Shown here piece after piece: positions 54,824-64,000 of a stretch of 64,000 bases of DNA; the stretch's first letter is position 1; each line of letters starts with the position of its first letter. The notes under the pieces were generated by a model. The model saw nothing but the letters and a program-made list of their open reading frames with translations. It did no database searches and was not told the origin of the DNA. Origin of the DNA: Talinum fruticosum (lineage: Eukaryota; Streptophyta; Magnoliopsida; Caryophyllales; Talinaceae); NCBI GenBank assembly GCA_021018815.1, contig JAITYX010000005.1, positions 10,648,001 to 10,712,000 on the forward strand, read 5' to 3'. A program made the position numbers and the translations under genes.

Positions 54824-56452
54824 CTATAGGAAACACAGCCGGTCAGGCCCCACCGAGTTTTCCCACTTCTATCGGCTCTCTTTTTTAAAGATTGATTTTA
54901 AAGATGGTTTTGAAAGTCGATTTTGGAATGTGAGGATGAACCTTTTTATTAAGATTTCCGAATTTTATTAAATCCGATTTCAAGCAAATTAAGCAAAGTT
55001 GAATCGCGGTTTTATTAGCCTTTTCATTTTATTAATTATTTTCGAAGTCCCGAGATATTATTTCTTAACTGAAAAAATAGGACTTAAGGTTTTTTCTGCC
55101 GTGAGGCTCTAGGGCCAAACTGGTATGAAAATACTAGTTTGGACCCCACCTGCTAACCGACCACACGATGCAGGCGAGTGGCTTGCACCTAGTGGTGGTC
55201 GACGCCGGTCGAGGGTCAAGGCTGAGATAGTAAGCCTCAGCCTCTGGTCTAGCTAAGTAGATTCGAAACCCTTTTCTCTACTTGTTCAATTAGAAATAGC
55301 CGAGATGCAGATTTGAATAGAAATAAAGTAAAAGAGGAGTCGCTAGTCGGTTTTTAAGAGAGAAAACTAATAAAAACATAAAAAAATTAGCTCTTCCAAT
55401 CTTAGTATGGGTAAACTAAGACTAAAAGTGGCTAAAAATGACTCCATCGACCTTTGAACCGAGAATCGGATTCGGGGCGACGGTACAAAACGTTGGGATA
55501 AACCCTTCCGTTGCACCCGTCCCAAGACGGCCATTACTAGTTCGAGTACCGAATTTAAATAATATGAAAAACACAACCATACAACAACATACTAAGCGAA
55601 ATTAAAGGCAACCAAACATAATTATGAAAGTGATAAAGGCAGAAATAAAGAAAGAAATAACGAAAAGAAAAGCAAAACGAAAATGAAAAGAAAGGGCAAA
55701 GCAAAAAGAAAAGAAAGCGGAAAACTAAAAGATTACATCAGGCGAGGAGGAATTACAAGCGATACATCGTTTGTCCACAATATGGAAAGCAATAAAGAAA
55801 GCATATAAATAAAATAAACCGTTGAAGATCGAATGTGTGCCCTCAAGTTGTCCCACTCGCTGATCCGGATCTCGGATCTAGATCTCTTGATGCAACGGTG
55901 GTAAATCAAGGGTTTTTATGAGTATTTGGTGTAGGTAGGTGAATGATGGGGTTTAGGGATCGGATGTAAGGAGATTGGAGAGTAGAATAGGAATAGGCGG
56001 AAAAGAGACCAAGAGATTAGAAGACCAAAGAGAGTATTTAGTAGCTCTTAGGCGGATTTCAACGAACGTGGTACTAAGGCAAGAAGATGTGTGGGAATAA
56101 GAGCCAAGGCTCTCTATTTATAGGGAGATGTTAGTTCAAAGAAGTAACATAGGGTTAGCTCGGCCTACTTGTCCAAAAGCAGCAACAAAACCGGGTCGAG
56201 ATCAAAGTGATATGACCGGATAGAACCGGGATAAAGAAGGGATAAGACCCGGTTCACGGCGCCAGCCACAAGAGGTTGCCTAGGGTTTCGTGCCCTACCG
56301 TGCTTCCAAGGGAGTCTCGGGGCAAAACGTAGTGTTCCACTTAAGATTTTAGGGTGGCAGGCACCGGCCACAGCAGATTTCCAAAAATGGAAAGTTTCTA
56401 TTTTTGCATGTTCCCATTTTTGGCAGGTTTCTATTTTTAGCAAGTTTCATTT
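54824..56452 (-). repeat. GYP-2 5' LTR, truncated at its start
   Basis: Runs on the minus strand from the junction at about 56452 to the PBS. 55731-56452 aligns with the 3' LTR; 54824-55730 has no counterpart there because that LTR is cut. TATA box at 56115-56122 (minus). Confidence 0.75.
56115..56122 (-). promoter_or_regulatory. TATA box in GYP-2 5' LTR
   Basis: TATAAATA on the minus strand, equivalent to 50259-50266. Confidence 0.65.
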
Positions 56453-56479
56453 AATAATGAAGAATAAGCTGTAATATAT

Positions 56480-57600
56480 ATACCTATTCCTTTATACGGT
56501 TGTATGCGAACTCTGTCAAACCTTGTTTTAACTCGTTGAGCACTTCATCCGTATAGGGAGTGGGTAGCTTCTTTCCCGGGAAATATTGTGACCAATGCTA
56601 TAAAAGACATATTAATTAGGTTAGTACAAGTGTTAATCAAGCTGAAAAAGAATATAAAAATAATCAATTAAAAGTGAAACTATACCTCTTTGGGACTAGC
56701 ATTCTTTTCGAGTTTGGTCGCAATCTCTTTCATGTACTTGGAGAATGTAGAAGTCGCGCTCCACGTTCCCCGCTTATTTATGGCACTAAAATAATAAAAA
56801 TATATTACCAGCACATAGAGAATTAATTAGTACTTATGTATCTAGCAAGTAATATGAAATGAAAAACATCTAAAGTACACAGTAATAACCAAGAGAACCT
56901 CACCTTGACGGGGACAATAAGTGGTTGTGCTTTCTTTACTCATTTGGGACCTCCGCCATAATAATAACATACTAGAGCACTATTTTTCAATCGGAAAAAA
57001 TAAAATTCAAGTTAAAAATATCATTGAACGATTACTTAACAAAACAGCATAAAATGATTAAAAAGTATGAACTCGCGCCTCGACGACGTCCCCGATATCT
57101 TCCACGACATCACAACTCATAGGATCAAGGAAGTAGGCAATATTAACCCTTGGAAATATGGCAGCATGCATCCAATGGTGGCTACAAAATAACACATTTT
57201 TATATAAGATAACACCATATAAAAATTTCATCAATTAGTTAGTTCATTATTTGTCCACTTGCCTCTCATTGAACGCGGCCGAAATAATGTTTTTCATCCG
57301 CAACATCTTTCATGACATCAAAGATATAGGAGACTCATTCGTCATGATTCAACCCAACTCCTTGAATAACGGAAGTAGGGTTCGAAACCGAACAAAGTCC
57401 TTCCCAATCTCGTGCAGCCACCTTACATATTAATATGTAGTTAGAAATTGAAATTAATTAGTAAAAAACCTGATTAAGAATATATTAACTCACATCATGG
57501 CAAGCGTAGTAGCGGATACGCTGATTTCCTCCATGTGCAACAATTGTAATATGTCGTCCGGGAAGACAAAGATCGACATATCCGCTTCACGTTACCCTAA
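56480..57600 (-). pseudogene. CACTA-borne Ulp1/C48-like cysteine protease, several exons
   Basis: Minus-strand exons of about 30-55 codons separated by AT-rich introns. About 57580-57490: PDDILQLLHMEEISVSATTL. About 57424-57262: LHEIGKDFVRFRTLLPLFKE. About 57181-57066: HHWMHAAIFPRVNIAYFLDP, then DVVEDIGDVVEARV. About 56990-56905: ends in CPRQGE. About 56787-56686: SKYMKEIATKLE. About 56598-56480: WSQYFPGKKLPTPYTDEV. The His of HWM and the Asp of FLDP fit the C48 triad. The expected catalytic Cys codon appears changed to CGC (Arg) at 56756-56758, next to a frameshift. Such proteases are often carried by plant CACTA elements; their role is unclear. Exon limits are approximate. Confidence 0.68.
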
Positions 57601-57609
57601 CACGTGACT

Positions 57610-58100
57610 CGGCGTGCTATAGATGATCTCGGTCATCTGTTGACAAAGTGTGCACATAACTTTCCGGAGTAGCACACCAATCCGTGCGAGACTCCTCAAT
57701 AGATTTGAGAGGAGAATTCTTCGGACTACGAACGGGCGCCATTGAACATTTTCTTGTGCCACTGGCACTCTTCATCCCACTCTCGGATATATCCCTAATA
57801 TCCTAGTAAATAATCAATATAAAAATGAGAAATATATGAACGTGATATTAACAACGACTAAATCTAATATTTTTAATACAAATGAATGACCAAACTCTTG
57901 GGCTAACGAAGAAAAGCGTTGACTCGCATCGTCAACGGTGTGGAGGTCTTCTCCTCGAATCCGCAACTCACACTTGCCTTTCCCGTGTATGACCTCTTTG
58001 ACACTCAGCCTCACCTCATCAGCTGCAAGGGGTGTCCCATGAACGATAACATCCGCCCTCCACAGGAAAACAACATCTAATGCCACAACATGCTTTAGGG
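57610..58100 (-). pseudogene. CACTA gene middle part (DUF8039-like)
   Basis: An open frame at 58086-57814 with LDVVFLWRADVIVHGTPLAA, then VRLSVKEVIHGKGKCELRI, then LHTVDDASQRFSSLAQEF. This resembles the DUF8039-like domain that links Transposase_24 and Ulp1 in plant CACTA genes. A second piece at about 57800-57610 contains WDEECQWHKKMFNGA. Probably exons of the same gene as the flanking entries. Confidence 0.5.
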
Positions 58101-58399
58101 GAGGGTGATGAGAAATTAACTTGCAATTCGCTGGTTACATAAGAATAAGTAAACATTTGACATAGAAGTTAAACAACCTAAAAACCATGAAAATAAACGG
58201 ACAGAGTTTCCCTTTAAAGTAAACATTTTCCCGGGATAACGACCCTCATCCGAAATAACAAAAGCATACTAAATAAGTAATTACTCAACGGCCACACGTC
58301 GGAGTTACGCAACAACAAAAATATACTATAAGTAATTATTCGACAAGATTATATATTAATTAGTCAAAATATAAATATGCATGAATGTAAATATAATTA

Positions 58400-60060
58400 G
58401 GTTGCAAAATCTTAATTACCTCCACCGAACTTCGAATTGGTCGACAGGTGAACTCGCGTTCATGCTGGCCGGTGTGTGGGGTGAGAAAGGACGTATATCA
58501 TCAAAGTTGCTAGGTAACAGATGTACCCATGTAGGTGAAGTACGTCCTCATCCTGGGATCGCATCTCTGTCCACATCTGCGCCGTCATATCTTCGATCCG
58601 TGCAGCCATTTGGGACATTATTTGGGACTTTATTTGGGACTACATTTGGGCCATTTGGGCCTCCATATGTGCGTCACTCAAAGAGACGGGGCGCTTCTTC
58701 CTAGTCCTAAAGTGCTCAACTATCCCCACCCGCGCAACGATAGCTTGAACACGATCGGGATGCTCATCTCTTTGTAGGGTCAAGGCTAGCTTGTCCCTCC
58801 TCCCGGTGGTGTCGGCATTCGAAGTCGATGTACTGTGAAAAAGACTGTTGTAAGAAGAAAAAAATATTGTCATTTGACAAATTCGGAAAATAAACCGATA
58901 AGTTCTCAAAATAAATAAAGGAAAATAGTAAATAACTCACAAGTCGGTGAGACATAGCTTCTACATTGGGTGTCGTGAAGGTTCCCTCTTTCTTCCTTCT
59001 TTCTTCGATCCACAGCTCGTCCCTATCAACAACGAGCTGCAAAGTATCTATGGTGGACCCTTTCACCGGATGTGCCCTGAAGTTGTTCAAGCTTTTGCTT
59101 GTACAACCTCTCCTCCAACTTCGCATATCCCCCACGGGATAGCACATGAGGGTACGGATTAATCTTAATCCTCTTCTCGGTTGGCTTTACCTCTCGCCTA
59201 CGCGAGTAATATTAAGAAATGAAAATACCAAGTGCATAACTTTCATTTCTTCATTTTTATATCAATTTGACAACCAACATCACACTATATGTATATGAGA
59301 TTGAATATTGAATGAAATAATCTTGTATTCCGGAGAGGTGACATATGACTCAAACGATCTTCGGTCTTCCTCTCGTGATACAATTGTACACCTCACAGGG
59401 TCTACCTTCTTGTTTTATCTACTTTGTTTTGAAGACCCATATAGCGGCAATGTGATATTTGTAGTCTCTAAACTTTATTGCCATCGACATGAGGATCTTG
59501 TGTTTCACGGAGGGGATCTAAGATTCAATAATGTTCAAGTTGAACGTTCTCCGAAACATAAGAACGATATGCATTAGTACATATATATTAACCATTTTTA
59601 ATATAAGTTGCAATACTAAGTTGAGATGTATTCATTTACCCGAATATCGCTCCATATGTAATCCTTAATGGAATCGGGGACGTCAGCCCATTTTTTGTAG
59701 TTGATGTTCACGTGGCAGCGAGTTGCCGTATCAACGTAGCTCATAAAGGTAGATTTCTTCCCACCTACAGCATTTCGTGGCTATCAAAATCAACCCGTGT
59801 AAGGAGAGTTGGATCGTCTCTACTCCGGAGCAACTTCTTCTTGTTTATCATAGTTCGCCCCTCGATTTCTTTGTACTTTTGGAAGAATCCATCTTAAACT
59901 ACAAGCAATTATACAACTCTTTATAAATAAACATGTACAATAATTTTCGAATGGAAACACATAAGTTGGGTCGGGCAGCAGCCTAACACGGGCCGACCGT
60001 GTAGTCCGGTATGGCCTCGTGCTGGCTACCCAGAACCATGGTCCTCAATTTTGGTCGTTT
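58400..60060 (-). pseudogene. CACTA Transposase_24 (TnpA-type) gene, several exons
   Basis: Minus-strand exons in family order. About 59890-59640: KYKEIEGRTMINKKKLLRSR, then CHVNINYKKWADVPDSIKDY and IWSDIR. About 59575-59310: SVKHKILMSMAIKFRDYK and IKQEGRPCEVYNC. About 59200-58930: RREVKPTEKRIKINPYPHVL, then GGYAKLEERLYKQKLEQL. About 58830-58400: DRVQAIVARVGIVEHFRTRK, SDAHMEAQMAQM, then a short VPNK repeat (58608-58660). The W-x-DVP-x-K block is typical of the En/Spm Transposase_24 family, whose TnpA-like proteins bind subterminal repeats. Frames are mostly open within exons, but some stops occur. Exon limits are approximate. Confidence 0.65.
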
Positions 60061-60915
60061 TTTGTCTCTTGTCTTATTTTCATATTCTATCCATTCAAAT
60101 TCCTCAAATATAAGATTAAATGTCTACACGTAACAACATACAAGTTAACCAACCTAAAATCCAGATGAAACAACCATGAAACAGACCAAATTAACAAATT
60201 CTCATCAAATGCATAAATACACTCAATCGAACACACAATATCAAGTGCCCACAAATTCAAATAATTTGTCCAAATGAACCCAAAACGCTTGAATCTAGAT
60301 TGAACCCAAAACGCTTGAATCTAGATTGAACCCTAAACCCCGGTTTCAGCTATATGAGAAAGGGATGGAGTACTAGAGGGGGCGAGAGAGAGAGAGAGAT
60401 TTACCGGATTAAAGAACGCATGCAGAGAAGAACGTCGGTGAAGGAGAAGAGGAGAGCCCGAGAGGAGAGAGCGAATAGCGAACAGCGAGAAGGGGACCGA
60501 ATTCACTCGGTAAAGGCCAGTGAAAGTGAAAGGAAAGGGGCTTCGAGGAGAAGAACTCAGGCGGAGAAGGACACCGGTGGAGGAGAAGAGGAGAGCCCAA
60601 GAGGAGATGAGCGAAACGAGATAGTGGGAATGGAACAGCGAGGGGTTCTGGGGGTTTTGGTGCAAGCACTTTAGACGACAGTTCACAACTAAGAACCATC
60701 ATCTAAAGTTCTTTATGAGGATGGTTCATATACTCGAGCCGCAGTCTAACGTTCAGCTTCAACCATCGGACGATGGTTGTTCGGTTGAACGAGTCGTCAT
60801 ATATACAGTAAAAACCGCATTTTCTTACAAAAATACCACCGGTCCATTTTTCATGACGGTTTGTCCTTTTAACCGTTGTTAAAGACCCGTCGTTGAAAGT
60901 AATTTTTGTAGTAGT
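60061..60915 (-). other. CACTA 5' leader and subterminal region
   Basis: No confident gene. 60333-60702 is open in several frames because of GA-rich composition and contains two similar blocks (GGAGAAGAGGAGAGCCC at about 60441 and 60580). A 26-bp direct repeat (two units) lies at about 60277-60328. Terminal repeats follow to 60916. Confidence 0.55.
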
Positions 60916-60916
60916 G

Positions 60917-61560
60917 TTGCGATATACTAAGAACTTCTAAATTAAATTTTGAAGGTGTTTTATCTTCTTCAAGTATAATGTCTTTATGTTTTTCTAAATA
61001 TTCTTTCTTAGTTTCATCATCGAAATCTTTCCTATAAGATCTAAAAGGAATTCCTTTTATGTTTTGTCTCGTTAAGATATTAACTTGTTGAATAAGAGGA
61101 GAATCGTAGTCGAATCATCCTCTTCTGATGAAATATAATAATCCTCATCATTATCTGATGTAGGGGATTCATTTGTAAGAATAGCTAGAAGTTTCTTTTG
61201 AAGATCGGGTTCATCACCAAATAATTTATTAATCTTCTTTTACGTAGTACATTGACAAGCTTTATGCCCATGCTTACAACATTTAAAACAAACTATTTTC
61301 TTTTTACATCCTTATTCCTTTTTTGGAAAGGGGTTCTATTTTTATTTGGTAGAGGAGCTTTAGAAGCTTTCTTGAATTTTTTGAAAGAGGCTCTATTAGC
61401 CCTTTTAACTTTTGTAGAAGGAGCTTCAATTTTTGTTATACCAAATACTTCACAAAATGAGATCATTTCTTTACAAGACCTAGCTTTTTCAGATCCATAT
61501 TTTGCTTGAAGTTTTACTTCATTGGAGAGAATTAATCCTTCATTTTTATGATAACAAAAA
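60917..61560 (-). pseudogene. EPRV-B coat zinc finger and start of protease region
   Basis: Minus strand: a basic region rich in Lys/Ala, then a CCHC finger CFKCCKHGHKACQC at about 61290-61249, then an acidic stretch SDNDEDYYISSEEDD near 61150, then a segment leading to the protease. This is the caulimovirid order at the coat-to-protease boundary. The sequence is cut at 60917 by the CACTA end. This part is absent from EPRV-A. Confidence 0.72.
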
Positions 61561-62730
61561 TTTGTCCAAAGGTTAAGTATTGAAAAGGGATATCATCTGA
61601 AACATAAAGAGTCCTTAATTTATTTAAAATTCTTTCACTAAATAATTTTGGTAATCCTGTTATATAAAGTTCTTTCTAAAATATTTGATTACCATCTTCT
61701 TTTTTAAGAACATTTGTAATAAAGACATCTTTGTACCATCTATAGTCACTAAGATTTGGGCACCTTAGATTAATCAAAATAGACCTATTGGAAGTTTGCT
61801 CATCACTGGGGTTTCCTATGAAATGGAGAGAGATGGTATGGATAAGCATTTCATGACCATCCTCTTCTTTACTTTACATACCATCTTTATCAATAACTAT
61901 AATATTGTGTTCCAAAATTGATATTCTTTCTTTAGAGGTGAAATAATTATCCCACCAGGATTTTAATTGTCCGGCGAATCCCGCCACTATAGCTGAGGCT
62001 ATACCTTTTGGAGTAAGATCTTTAGATTTGTAAGTAACTGCAGTCATGCTCACTTCATGGAGTGTTGACAAAATCTCATGTTCTAATTTCCAATCAATAT
62101 TCCACTCATAAATGCTAATACCATCAAAATGTCCAGAAAAAAAATTTTGATCTTTCTTCAAATTGAATATTAGGGGAGTGGGTCTTGAATAATAATTTCG
62201 AGTAGAAACGTTTTTCAAGATTTTATTTTATTTAACATTAAGGGTTCTTTTTCATTAAATTGATAATGTACTCGTGGTAATGTTTTTTGATGGCAAGAAA
62301 TTTGTTTATTTTTTTGAGATATGTCAAAAGTTTTATGTTGTTTGGTTATCTTATTTAATAGATTATCATTATTATTAACTTTTGAAGTTTCTTGTAAAAA
62401 TAATTTTTCTAATTCTTTTGGTATACTATTAATTTTAAAGAAGGGTTTAGAAATAGTATTTGGAGGTCCAACCCCGCTGGTTGATGGTTTATTTAATACT
62501 TTTGAATCAATTTTAGTAGAGACTTAAGTTAACTGTTATGCTATGTAAAATTGTGTTAGTATAATTAGCTTGTTGATGAACTTTTCCAAGGTCGTCAACA
62601 ATAACGATATCATTCCATCCCCGACCAATTTTGTAAGGATAAGCAATGATTTGTTCTCTGTTCAAAACTAATATGAAAGGTTTAGAGGCGGGAGGATGGA
62701 AAGAAACTATACTAGAACCATCCATTAAAT
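61561..62730 (-). pseudogene. EPRV-B coat-protein core
   Basis: Aligns along its length to 35800-37050 of EPRV-A. Open piece 62218-61874 contains GIASAIVAGFAGQLKSWWDN, the conserved Trp-Trp block, better preserved than in EPRV-A. The N-terminal piece 62725-62513 matches 37044-36854. Stops and shifts between pieces. Confidence 0.72.
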
Positions 62731-63263
62731 GCCAAGTTTTTGAAGACTAGTTTGAACATTCAAATTAGGAATAGTGAAAGGATTTTGGATACCTATTTTG
62801 GAAGTCAAAGTGGGTAACCGGACAAAAAATGGAATATCCACGAAAATCGCTTCATGTCGGAAATCCATTTATCTTTGATGTTAAATTTAAGAGGGATCTA
62901 TTTCTTCAAACCATTGTCTTTAATAAAAATTATCCGACGAATCATAATTCTCTTGTAGGCATTTCCAGTTAATTGTAAAACTAGAGCTAGTGAGAACATT
63001 AACTACAACTTATTCCCGAGGCGATACGAGAGGAACTGTCTGGAATAGGTTCGAAATTGGGTTCTTAAACTTATATCTCGTGTGAAGTATGTGGCTGCTC
63101 TAAAGAACTAGCCTGATAGTCAGAAAATGATTTTCTATTAGCAGTTGAAATAGGTCGAGAGGCATATTCTCTTATCGATTGAAATCAGATGAGAACTCTT
63201 CCTTCTACTGGTCTTCAATAAAATAATCAACTTCATTATTGTATATTTGTATAGGAACTTAAG
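62731..63263 (-). pseudogene. EPRV-B movement-protein C-terminus and linker
   Basis: Related to 37060-37590 of EPRV-A. The movement-protein end is at about 63263-63150, broken by stops. Upstream movement-protein sequence is displaced by SIR-E and lies outside the window or is lost. Confidence 0.6.
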
Positions 63264-64000
63264 TCGAAGGTTTGCTCGGGAGAGTCCGAGTCACCCTAGA
63301 GGGGGTGAATAGGGTGAGGAAGAAATCTTGTGGAAATTCAAACTCTTTTGTTAGGTAAAATACGGAATGCGCTTCGAGTCAAAACAGAGTTAGAAAAGTA
63401 GAGACTCGTAAAGACCGAATAGATAGAAATGGCAAGAAAAGCAAATGCTTTAAGACAGTCTGAGTCTAGAATGAACTCGAAAGTAAACACTTAGAGATTA
63501 CGTGGAAACCCTCCTAGGGCAGAAAACCACGGACCGTGTCAATCCGGACACGAAGTCAAATCCACTATTTTGAGTCCACAAAATACCGTGAACTCGATCG
63601 AACCTGAGTTGCTCCCTTAGACAACTCTTTACAAGTTTTCCTAAACTCGAAATTCCCTTATCCGATCTAGTACTTCCTATCCGAGATAACCCTTACAGCT
63701 AGGGACAACTTAAGCTAAGTTCACCCTTACAGCTTAGTCAAGGGACCTTACAAAGAAAGTAAGAAAGAGTTTGTAATCGAGTACAAGACCTTACAACTCG
63801 AAGGTAATGAATTACGTAATAGGAGTTGTAAGTAGAAGATTGAGAATGAATACAAAGACTTTGCACAAGTACGTATATTAACAATAAGTTCGGAAATCTT
63901 CAAGTCTTGTGAAGTGGCTTCTATTTATGGATTACCAGGCAGAGTAGCCGCTATCTTCATCTCGCTGACCGATAGTCCTCTCGTGACCGTTGATAGAAGC
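63264..64000 (-). mobile_element. SIR-E: start of another antisense Sirevirus LTR
   Basis: Begins on the plus strand TCGAAGGTTTGCTCGGGAGAG and follows the SIR-B LTR through the CCCTAGAGGGGGTGAATAGG block and the GAGTTGTAAG block to the TATA region, here decayed (TATTTATGG near 63928). It is cut by the window end, so it may be a full element or a solo LTR. Confidence 0.88.

Larger units (their letters stand above)
49881..56452 (-). mobile_element. GYP-2: Ty3/gypsy element without pol, LTRs truncated on outer sides
   Basis: Minus strand: 5' LTR 56452-54824 (start lost), PBS 54823-54806, leader with minisatellite, gag 53676-52700, further internal sequence, PPT-like CAAAGTGAGGG near 51015, and 3' LTR 50998-49881 (end lost). 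The two LTRs align over 49881-50573 and 55731-56452. No RT or integrase was found between gag and LTR, so it is a pol-less derivative. Family similarity to GYP-1 at 51010-51170. Confidence 0.8.
56453..60916 (-). mobile_element. CACTA (En/Spm-type) transposon, left end deleted
   Basis: The right end at 60916 reads, on the minus strand, CACTACTACAAAAATTAC, a CACTA terminus, followed by subterminal repeats (ACGACGGG, AACGGTT, GACGATGG) at 60740-60900. Internal genes on the minus strand encode a Transposase_24-like protein and a Ulp1-like protease with introns. No matching left terminus exists; sequence switches directly to GYP-2 LTR at about 56452. TSD at the right is probably TTG (60917-60919). 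The main TnpD transposase was not found. Confidence 0.78.
38739..63263 (-). mobile_element. EPRV-B: second pararetrovirus unit, split by SIR-D, GYP-2 and CACTA
   Basis: Viral parts are 63263-60917 (end of movement protein, coat protein with zinc finger, start of protease) and 39994-38739 (RNase H end and second ORF). The middle (RT) is absent. It is head-to-tail with EPRV-A on the same strand. Compared with EPRV-A, its second ORF lacks about 0.7 kb at its end (junction near 38768). The upstream edge is cut by SIR-E at 63264. Confidence 0.8.

Noticed and set aside
57251..57433. Plus-strand 60-codon ORF
   Set aside because: Antisense of a Ulp1-like exon on the minus strand, which has the family motif.
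60333..60702. Overlapping frames on both strands near the CACTA end
   Set aside because: GA-rich leader is open in many frames; no domain and no agreement with the exon structure downstream.

Overview
The window is a block of plant nuclear DNA made almost entirely of nested transposable elements and integrated viral DNA. I found no intact host gene. The only recognisable host coding sequence is a pentatricopeptide-repeat (PPR) fragment carried inside a small DNA transposon. The mix of Sirevirus-type Ty1/copia elements with an extra ORF after pol, Ty3/gypsy remnants, a DUF4283-containing LINE, a CACTA element with a Ulp1-type protease and an endogenous caulimovirid points to an angiosperm, probably a eudicot. 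I cannot name the species. Elements are labelled SIR-A to SIR-E (Sirevirus-type copia), GYP-1 and GYP-2 (gypsy), and EPRV-A and EPRV-B (endogenous pararetrovirus units).

Left half (1-32.9 kb). A broken gypsy reverse transcriptase (GYP-1, minus) lies at 0.6-1.9 kb, followed by a (TTG)n(TTA)n microsatellite. A LINE on the minus strand starts near 30.87 kb and ends near 2.35 kb, but it is split. SIR-A (4354-26831, plus; TSD TTCCA) sits inside its RT gene, and a solo SIR-C LTR (26849-28280; TSD TTGAA) sits 12 bp of LINE sequence away. SIR-A's own 3' LTR is cut into three pieces: by an unrelated solo LTR (13303-14757; TSD CAATC) and by a complete, antisense, young Sirevirus (SIR-B, 15071-25847). 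Rejoined, SIR-A's 3' LTR pieces total 1486 bp against 1485 bp for its 5' LTR, which supports the nesting. Next to the LINE 5' end is a 1.16-kb Pack-MULE (30996-32154) with 81-bp terminal inverted repeats and a PPR fragment.

Right half (32.9-64 kb). Two head-to-tail units of a petuvirus/florendovirus-like EPRV run on the minus strand. EPRV-A (32.9-38.7 kb) is nearly whole but lacks the protease and zinc-finger region. EPRV-B is cut in two (38.7-39.99 kb and 60.92-63.26 kb). Inside it lie SIR-D (39995-49880, plus, 3' LTR truncated), GYP-2 (49881-56452, minus, both LTRs truncated on their outer sides) and a CACTA element (about 56453-60916, minus, left end missing). One large deletion with a breakpoint near 56,452 explains most of the missing parts. 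SIR-E (63264-64000) is the start of another antisense Sirevirus LTR that runs off the window.

How the parts work together: each Sirevirus has LTR promoter, tRNA primer-binding site, gag, pol (protease, integrase, RT, RNase H), an extra envelope-like ORF, polypurine tract and LTR. In SIR-B and SIR-D the extra ORF has its own TATA box and pyrimidine-rich leader, so it looks like a separate transcription unit. SIR-A lost exactly that segment. All coding regions are broken by stops and frameshifts. Paired LTRs differ repeatedly by CGG versus CGAG in both directions, which suggests that some of the breaks could be sequencing or polishing error.
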